From assembly GCA_002394725.1 (NCBI GenBank), contig DGUQ01000040.1, forward strand, positions 1 to 10,180: a stretch of DNA of 10,180 nt. The letters are read 5' to 3'. Positions 5,742 through 10,180 of the stretch are shown piece after piece. The notes beneath the pieces are model-generated. The model did no database searches, was not told the DNA's origin, and saw only the letters and a list, made by a program, of their open reading frames with translations. This stretch comes from Ruminococcaceae bacterium UBA4306. Lineage in GTDB: Bacteria > Bacillota > Clostridia > Oscillospirales > Acutalibacteraceae. The stretch's first letter is position 1; every line of letters begins with the position of its first letter. A program made the position numbers and the translations under genes.

Positions 5742-6770
5742 ATGGAGACAGGTTTATGGGCGTTCGGCGTAGCGGCAGTATCCTTTGCCGTTACCGCTGT
5801 AATAGGAAAGTTCTTGATCCCTTTCCTCCACAAACTGAACTTCGGTCAGACGATCTTAGAGGAAGGACCGAAATGGCATAAGAACAAGCAGGGTACTCCC
5901 ACGATGGGCGGTATCATGTTCATCATCGGCATCGTCATCGCGACCACCGCGGGCGTACTGTTGTACGCGGTCGGTCACGGGATGGATTCCGTGGGCTACT
6001 TTGTGTTCATCGGTCTGCTGTTCGCGCTGATGAACGGCGCCATCGGCTTTGTCGACGATTATGTCAAGGTGGTCAAAAAGCGCAATCTCGGCTTGACCGC
6101 GATTCAGAAGCTCGTCCTGCAGTTTTTGGCGGCGGCGATCTATCTGTTCCTGATGCACCTGTGCAAGGACAATACCGAGATCCTGATCCCCTTTGTCGAC
6201 CACTATGTCGATCTCGGCTTCTTCTACTACATCATCATGGCGATCGCACTGGTCGGGATCGTCAACGCGGTCAACCTGACCGACGGTATCGACGGACTCG
6301 ACGGTTCGATCACCTTCTTTGCGTGCCTGTTCATGATGCTGATCGCCAACGTATTGGGCGGTCATGAGGCGAACGTGCTGTACACCGCGGCAGGCGCAGG
6401 CGGTTGTCTGGGCTTCCTTGTCTGGAACTTCCATCCTGCCAAGTGCTTTATGGGCGACACCGGCTCGCTGTTCCTCGGCGGTATGGTATGCTCGATGGCG
6501 TTCGCGATGGATATGCAGCTCATGCTGCTGTTGATCGCGCTGACCTACCTGCTCGAGATGTTCTCGGTCGTGCTCCAGGTCACCTATTTCAAGCTCACCC
6601 ACGGCAAGCGTATCTTCAAGATGTCGCCGATCCACCATCATTTTGAGATGTGCGGCTGGTCAGAGACCAAGATCGTCTGCGTATTCTCCGCGTTCACCGC
6701 TGTTTGCGGTCTTATTGCGCTGCTGCTGGTGATCTTCGGCATCGTACAAGCGCCGACGGTATCAATATGA
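5742..6770 (+). CDS. mraY: Phospho-N-acetylmuramoyl-pentapeptide-transferase MraY
   Basis: A 342-residue polytopic membrane enzyme that transfers phospho-MurNAc-pentapeptide from UDP to undecaprenyl phosphate, giving lipid I on the cytoplasmic face. The family motifs appear in order. PKWHKNKQGTPTMGG (43-57) comes first, then the DDxxK motif DDYVK (105-109). NAVNLTDGIDGLDGS (175-189) has the conserved Asn and Asp residues, and FMGDTGSLFLGG (236-247) supplies another catalytic Asp, D239. HHHFE (298-302) closes the series. About ten hydrophobic helices and a normal length suggest an intact enzyme. GAGGTG at 5731-5736 lies 5 nt before the ATG. It follows the PBP directly, with no murE or murF between them. 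Confidence 0.98.
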   Translation: METGLWAFGVAAVSFAVTAVIGKFLIPFLHKLNFGQTILEEGPKWHKNKQGTPTMGGIMFIIGIVIATTAGVLLYAVGHGMDSVGYFVFIGLLFALMNGAIGFVDDYVKVVKKRNLGLTAIQKLVLQFLAAAIYLFLMHLCKDNTEILIPFVDHYVDLGFFYYIIMAIALVGIVNAVNLTDGIDGLDGSITFFACLFMMLIANVLGGHEANVLYTAAGAGGCLGFLVWNFHPAKCFMGDTGSLFLGGMVCSMAFAMDMQLMLLLIALTYLLEMFSVVLQVTYFKLTHGKRIFKMSPIHHHFEMCGWSETKIVCVFSAFTAVCGLIALLLVIFGIVQAPTVSI

Positions 6771-6827
6771 CGCGCTCCCCGTTAGGGGATAGGGTGGCTT
6801 AATCCACGAAACGAAGGAATGAGGCAT
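6771..6827 (+). other. Short mraY-ftsW spacer with a small hairpin
   Basis: TCCCC at 6776-6780 pairs with GGGGA at 6785-6789 around a GTTA loop, and GTGG 6794-6797 can pair with CCAC 6804-6807. Neither is followed by a T tract, so read-through from mraY into ftsW is expected. The ftsW ribosome binding site is AAGGA at 6814-6818. Confidence 0.4.
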
Positions 6828-8051
6828 ATGTCAACAATCGAAAACACCTCGCGCCGCAGGGCACGGGATTATGAGCGTGATCGCCGTGCCTCTGACAAAC
6901 GAGGCAGACGAAAAATCAATTTTTCCATGCTGAATATCGGCAAGGGTATCGATATACCTTTTGTCCTGTTGATATTGGTACTGCTTGCCATCGGTATCAC
7001 GATGATGTTTTCGGCAAGCTATCCGGTCGCGTATTACGAGATCGGCGACAGCTATTATTATCTGAAGCGTCAGCTCCTGTTCGCGGTGATCGGTCTTGCG
7101 ATCATGTTCGGTATCTCCTTTTTGGATTACCACTACTACCACCGATTTGCGGCGATCATCCTCGGACTGAGCTATTTTGCGCTGCTGCTCGTGTTGGTGC
7201 TGCCGTCACAGGAGGGCGGCGTTCACCGATGGATCGGCGTCGGCGCGTTCGGCATACAGGCGTCGGAGATCAGTAAATTCGCGATCATCCTGTTTTTGGC
7301 GCACTGGGGCAGCCGCTATTATGATCGGATGGGTACGTTCAAATACGGTATCCTGCCCGGCGCGGCGGTGTTCCTCTCCACCGCGCTGCTGCTGCTGTTT
7401 GAGCCGCACTACTCCTGTATCGTTATCATCGGCATCCTCACGGTCGTCATGCTCTATGTATCGGGCATCAAGGTCAAGTGGCTTGCCATCGGCGCGGCGA
7501 TCCTCGCGGTGCTGATCCTGCTTTTGTGGGTGACCGGCATGCTGACCTACGCGATGGAGCGTATGGACGGCTGGGGTCAGGCGCTGAACGAGGATCTCGA
7601 CCGCGATATGTGGAACAGTACATGGCAGACGCGCAACAGCCTGTACGCGATCGGCTCGGGCGGACTCTTCGGGCTGGGTCTCGGGCAGAGCCGACAAAAG
7701 TATTTGTACTTACCCGAGCCGCAGAACGACTTTATCTTCGCCATCGTGTGCGAGGAGCTGGGGCTCGTCGGCGCGGTCATCATCCTGCTGATCTTTGCGC
7801 TGCTGGTATGGCGCGGCGTTATCATCGCGCTGCGCGCGCGCGACCGCTTCGGCAAGCTGCTCGGTATCGGCTTGATCAGCCATATCGGACTGCAGGTCAT
7901 ACTGAATATATTGGTTATCACGGACTGGCTGCCCAACACGGGTATCTCCCTGCCGTTCTTCAGCTACGGCGGTTCTTCACTGCTGACGCTGATGTTCGAG
8001 ATGGGCGTCATCCTCTCGATCTCCAGATCGTCGAATATAGAAAAGAGTTAG
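6828..8051 (+). CDS. ftsW: SEDS peptidoglycan glycosyltransferase FtsW/SpoVE
   Basis: A 407-residue SEDS-family protein that polymerises lipid II into glycan strands with its cognate class B PBP, presumably the one encoded upstream. Signatures are HRWIG (133-137), the ASEISKFA stretch (145-152) corresponding to the PSE-K motif, and GGLFGLGLGQSRQKYLYLPEPQNDFIF (starting at 278). The last contains D301 at the position of the essential SEDS aspartate. LPNTGISLPFFSYGGSS (368-384) completes the set. The LPEPQxDFIF form is closest to SpoVE-type proteins. About ten membrane helices begin near residue 43. The first 40 residues are a strongly basic cytoplasmic tail with many Arg. ATG 6828 is chosen over ATG 6819, because AAGGA at 6814-6818 would touch the latter but is 9 nt from the former. 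It could equally be called spoVE. Confidence 0.95.
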   Translation: MSTIENTSRRRARDYERDRRASDKRGRRKINFSMLNIGKGIDIPFVLLILVLLAIGITMMFSASYPVAYYEIGDSYYYLKRQLLFAVIGLAIMFGISFLDYHYYHRFAAIILGLSYFALLLVLVLPSQEGGVHRWIGVGAFGIQASEISKFAIILFLAHWGSRYYDRMGTFKYGILPGAAVFLSTALLLLFEPHYSCIVIIGILTVVMLYVSGIKVKWLAIGAAILAVLILLLWVTGMLTYAMERMDGWGQALNEDLDRDMWNSTWQTRNSLYAIGSGGLFGLGLGQSRQKYLYLPEPQNDFIFAIVCEELGLVGAVIILLIFALLVWRGVIIALRARDRFGKLLGIGLISHIGLQVILNILVITDWLPNTGISLPFFSYGGSSLLTLMFEMGVILSISRSSNIEKS

Positions 8052-8052
8052 T

Positions 8053-8178
8053 CGGTTAACGGTTAACAGTTAACGGTTAACGGCGGTGGGAAACGCTCCG
8101 CGTTTTGATTATATTTAGAATTGACCGAGCGAAGCGAGAAACCTTCACCGTTCACCGTTCACCATTCACCGTTCACCC
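8053..8178. repeat. Heptamer-armed inverted-repeat element, copy 1 (ftsW-murG)
   Basis: The left arm has four heptamers, CGGTTAA at 8053, 8060 and 8074 and CAGTTAA at 8067. The right arm has five, TTCACCG at 8144, 8151 and 8165, TTCACCA at 8158 and TTCACCC at 8172. CGGTTAA pairs with TTCACCG at six of seven positions, so the arms form a long imperfect hairpin with a mismatch once per heptamer. The core contains AAACGC 8091-8096 pairing with GCGTTT 8100-8105, then TTGATTATATTTAGAAT and CCGAGCGAAGCGAGAAACC. The element fills almost all of the ftsW-murG gap. It has no coding capacity and resembles copy 2 after murG. Confidence 0.8.
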
Positions 8179-8196
8179 AAAAAAACGGAGTTTATT

Positions 8197-9324
8197 ATGA
8201 AAGTATTACTCGCCGGCGGCGGTACCGCCGGACACATCAATCCCGCGATCGCGATCGCTGGCTATATCAAAAAGATGGAGCCGGACGCTCAGATCCTGTT
8301 CATCGGCAACCGTGACGGCATGGAGCAGCGCCTGGTCAAGCAGGCAGGCTTCCCGATCAAATCCGTCGTTATCACCGGCTTCAAGCGCAGTCTGGCGCCG
8401 AAGAATCTGATCCACAACATCAAGACCGTGGGCTATTCCTTTACCTCACGCTCTAAGGCGAAGAAGATCATCAAGGAGTTCGCCCCCGATATCTGCATCG
8501 GTACGGGCGGCTACGTCAGCGGTCCGGTCATCCTCGCGGCATGCAACCTCGGCTGCAAGGCGGTCATCCATGAGCAGAACGCCTACCCCGGTGTGACCAA
8601 CAAGATGCTCGCGAATTCCGTCAACCGCGTCATGCTCGCGAACGAGGACGCCAAGAGTCGTTTTTCGGACAAGGCGCGTTTCGTCCTGACGGGCAACCCG
8701 ATCCGTCCCGCGATCCTTTCCGCCAAGCATGATGAGGCGAAGGCGAAGCTGGGACTGGATGACAGCAAGCCGATCATCCTCTCCTTTGGCGGCTCTCTGG
8801 GCGCGGAGTGCATCAACCGCTCGATGGCGGAGCTGATCGCGCGATCCGCAAAGGACAAAAAATATCATCATATCCACGCCTACGGACAGCAGGGCACATG
8901 GATGCCCGATCTGCTCAAGTCCATGGGTGTTGACCCCAAAGAATACGACAATCTTGACGTCAGACAGTATATCGACAATATGGATGAGTGTCTGGCGGCA
9001 TGCGATTTGGTGGTGTCGCGCGCCGGCGCGATCACCCTCTCCGAGGTGCAGGCAAAGGGCAGACCGGCGGTGCTGATCCCCTCGCCGTTTGTCGCGGAGA
9101 ACCACCAGTACCACAACGCGATGTCCATGGTGAACAAAAAGGCGGCAAAGCTGATCGAGCAGGCTGACCTCACGGGCGAGCTGTTGATCGAGACCGTCGA
9201 CAGCATGCTCACCGACAAGTCCGTGCTTGAGGAATACCGCCGAAACGCCCAGAAAATGGCGATCACCGACGCGAACGAAAGGATCTATCAGACGATAAAG
9301 GAAGTCCTTTTGGAGAACGGTTAA
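8197..9324 (+). CDS. murG: UDP-GlcNAc:lipid I GlcNAc transferase MurG
   Basis: A 375-residue GT28 glycosyltransferase with the GT-B fold. It adds GlcNAc to lipid I to form lipid II at the inner face of the membrane. The N-domain has the glycine loop GGGTAGHINPA (7-17), IGTGGYVSGPV (101-111) and HEQNAYPGVTNK (125-136). TGNPIRPAI (165-173) links the domains. The C-domain has SFGGSLGA (196-203) and, for UDP-GlcNAc binding, SRAGAITLSE (274-283) and PSPFVAENHQ (295-304). GGAG at 8187-8190 lies 6 nt before the ATG, immediately after the repeat element, which leaves the ribosome binding site intact. The last two codons and the stop (AAC GGT TAA) run into the next repeat element, whose first heptamer CGGTTAA (9318-9324) supplies the TAA. 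Confidence 0.98.
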   Translation: MKVLLAGGGTAGHINPAIAIAGYIKKMEPDAQILFIGNRDGMEQRLVKQAGFPIKSVVITGFKRSLAPKNLIHNIKTVGYSFTSRSKAKKIIKEFAPDICIGTGGYVSGPVILAACNLGCKAVIHEQNAYPGVTNKMLANSVNRVMLANEDAKSRFSDKARFVLTGNPIRPAILSAKHDEAKAKLGLDDSKPIILSFGGSLGAECINRSMAELIARSAKDKKYHHIHAYGQQGTWMPDLLKSMGVDPKEYDNLDVRQYIDNMDECLAACDLVVSRAGAITLSEVQAKGRPAVLIPSPFVAENHQYHNAMSMVNKKAAKLIEQADLTGELLIETVDSMLTDKSVLEEYRRNAQKMAITDANERIYQTIKEVLLENG

Positions 9325-9463
9325 CGGTTAACGGATAACGGTGAAGGGCGGGATACCCGCACCCGTTTTATATACGAGAATACAACGTTTTGTTTATATG
9401 AAATAGGAATCAAAACCGAAGGTTTCCCATAACCGTTCACCATGCACCGTTCACTATTCACCA
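9318..9463. repeat. Heptamer-armed inverted-repeat element, copy 2 (murG-murA)
   Basis: Left arm heptamers are CGGTTAA (9318, 9325), CGGATAA (9332) and CGGTGAA (9339). The right arm is ATAACCG (9429) followed by TTCACCA (9436), TGCACCG (9443), TTCACTA (9450) and TTCACCA (9457). The arms are imperfectly complementary. CGGTGAA is the exact reverse complement of the TTCACCG unit that dominates copy 1. The core starts with a GC stem (GCGGG 9348-9352 with CCCGC 9356-9360) and contains CGTTTTGTTTATATG, close to CGTTTTGATTATATT in copy 1. It also has a GTTTTG (9387-9392) and CAAAAC (9411-9416) pair. It overlaps the end of murG and is more diverged than copy 1. Confidence 0.75.
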
Positions 9464-9530
9464 ATCTGTCACCTTTCCGTCTTTCCCAACATAGAATAAA
9501 AGGCAAGAGCTTTTGGAAAGGGTGTTGGGT

Positions 9531-10180
9531 GTGTCAGTGTTTGTCGTTGACGGAGGCAGAATATTATCGGGGAAGGTGCGGCTGCAGGGCTCTAAGAACA
9601 GCTCTCTGCCGATTTTGGCGGCGACGCTGCTGTGCCGCGGAGAATGTGTATTGCACAACTGTCCGCGGCTGAGTGATGTGGAAGCGTCGCTCAAGATCCT
9701 GCGATACATAGGCTGTACGGCTCACCGTGAGGAAAACACCGTCATTGTCGATACCGGCAGTGTGACGCGGCATGAGATCCCCACCGAGCTGATGCATCGG
9801 ATGCGTTCGTCGATCATCTTCCTCGGCGCGATGATCGCGCGGTTCGACCGCGTGAAGATGTCGTTCCCCGGAGGGTGTGAGCTGGGGCCCAGACCCATCG
9901 ATCTGCATCTCAACGCCCTGCGTGAGATGGGCGTCGAGATCTCGGAGGATCACGGCGAGCTTGACTGCTGTGTACGGGATGTTCTGCACGGCGCGAATAT
10001 CGTCCTGCCGTTCCCGTCCGTCGGCGCTACCGAGAATATCATGATCGCGGCGGCTGCCGCCAAGGGCACCACGATCATCAGCAACGCGGCAAGAGAGCCC
10101 GAGATCGTCGATCTCGCGGATTTCCTCAATTCCTGCGGCGCTCAGATCAACGGGGCAGGGGAGAGCACCATCATCATCGA
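9531..10180 (+). CDS. murA: UDP-N-acetylglucosamine 1-carboxyvinyltransferase MurA, N-terminal part
   Basis: The frame opens at GTG 9531 and is still open at the window end, giving 216 residues of an enzyme that normally has about 420. MurA transfers enolpyruvate from PEP to UDP-GlcNAc, the first committed step of peptidoglycan synthesis. Visible motifs are LQGSKNSSLPILAATLL (18-34) with the conserved K22 and N23, HRMRSSIIFLGAMIAR (89-104), and PGGCELGPRPIDLHL (113-127), in which C116 is the catalytic Cys targeted by fosfomycin. The later half, with the catalytic Asp, is outside the window. GTG 9531 is favoured because AAAGGGTG at 9517-9524 lies 6 nt before it. TTG 9525 is in frame but only 3 nt from the purine-rich stretch. 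Many Firmicutes have two MurA paralogues; which one this is cannot be told here. Confidence 0.95.
   Translation, partial: MSVFVVDGGRILSGKVRLQGSKNSSLPILAATLLCRGECVLHNCPRLSDVEASLKILRYIGCTAHREENTVIVDTGSVTRHEIPTELMHRMRSSIIFLGAMIARFDRVKMSFPGGCELGPRPIDLHLNALREMGVEISEDHGELDCCVRDVLHGANIVLPFPSVGATENIMIAAAAAKGTTIISNAAREPEIVDLADFLNSCGAQINGAGESTIII

Noticed and set aside
5856..6641. Long - strand open frame opposite mraY, and similar ones opposite murG (8446-9114) and ftsW (7206-7697)
   Set aside because: The translations are rich in His, Asp, Arg and Gln, which is typical of antisense readings of hydrophobic or GC-biased genes. The + strand proteins carry all family motifs.
8245..8260. Overlapping GCGATCGC motifs resembling HIP1
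   Set aside because: They lie inside the murG glycine-loop region and encode the conserved Ala-Ile-Ala-Ile stretch; codon use is enough to explain them.
8053..9463. murG as cargo of a composite element bracketed by the two repeats
   Set aside because: murG occupies its standard place between ftsW and murA and looks native in codon use. The flanking elements are more likely independent intergenic insertions.

Overview
The window is a division and cell wall (dcw/mur) gene cluster, all on the + strand. It most likely comes from a Gram-positive member of the Clostridia, of the Ruminococcus/Oscillospiraceae type. The reasons are the order mraZ-rsmH-ftsL-PBP-mraY-ftsW-murG-murA, the PASTA-tailed class B PBP, the SpoVE-like FtsW, strong AGGAGG-type ribosome binding sites and moderate GC content with AT-rich spacers. 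The family-level assignment is inference; nothing here fixes a species.

Layout. Positions 1-138 hold the 3' end of an unrecognised gene, followed by a terminator-like hairpin. Positions 139-590 have no credible gene. They carry a tandem heptamer array (188-250) and a 131-bp MITE-like element with modular inverted ends (274-404). A good housekeeping promoter (594-622) then leads into four direct repeats spaced exactly 10 bp (631-670), which look like the MraZ operator. Next come mraZ (696-1115), rsmH (1222-2145), a 349-bp AT-rich gap, an ftsL-type gene (2495-3052) with its own terminator-like hairpin, a PASTA-containing transpeptidase (3283-5607), mraY (5742-6770), ftsW/spoVE (6828-8051), murG (8197-9324) and the first 216 codons of murA (from GTG 9531, running off the window).

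How the genes work together. MurA starts UDP-MurNAc synthesis. MraY makes lipid I and MurG makes lipid II. The SEDS glycosyltransferase FtsW and the class B PBP polymerise and cross-link septal peptidoglycan, with FtsL as a bitopic divisome partner. MraZ and RsmH are the usual regulator and 16S rRNA methyltransferase at the head of the cluster. The ligases murD, murE and murF, often interspersed in Firmicute dcw clusters, are absent from the sequenced interval.

The coding genes are conventional. The less ordinary material is between them: the 10-bp-periodic MraZ-box array, the MITE-like element, and two related heptamer-armed inverted-repeat elements that bracket murG. One of those supplies the murG stop codon. 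I see no undescribed multi-gene system; the repeat elements are the best candidates for a second look.
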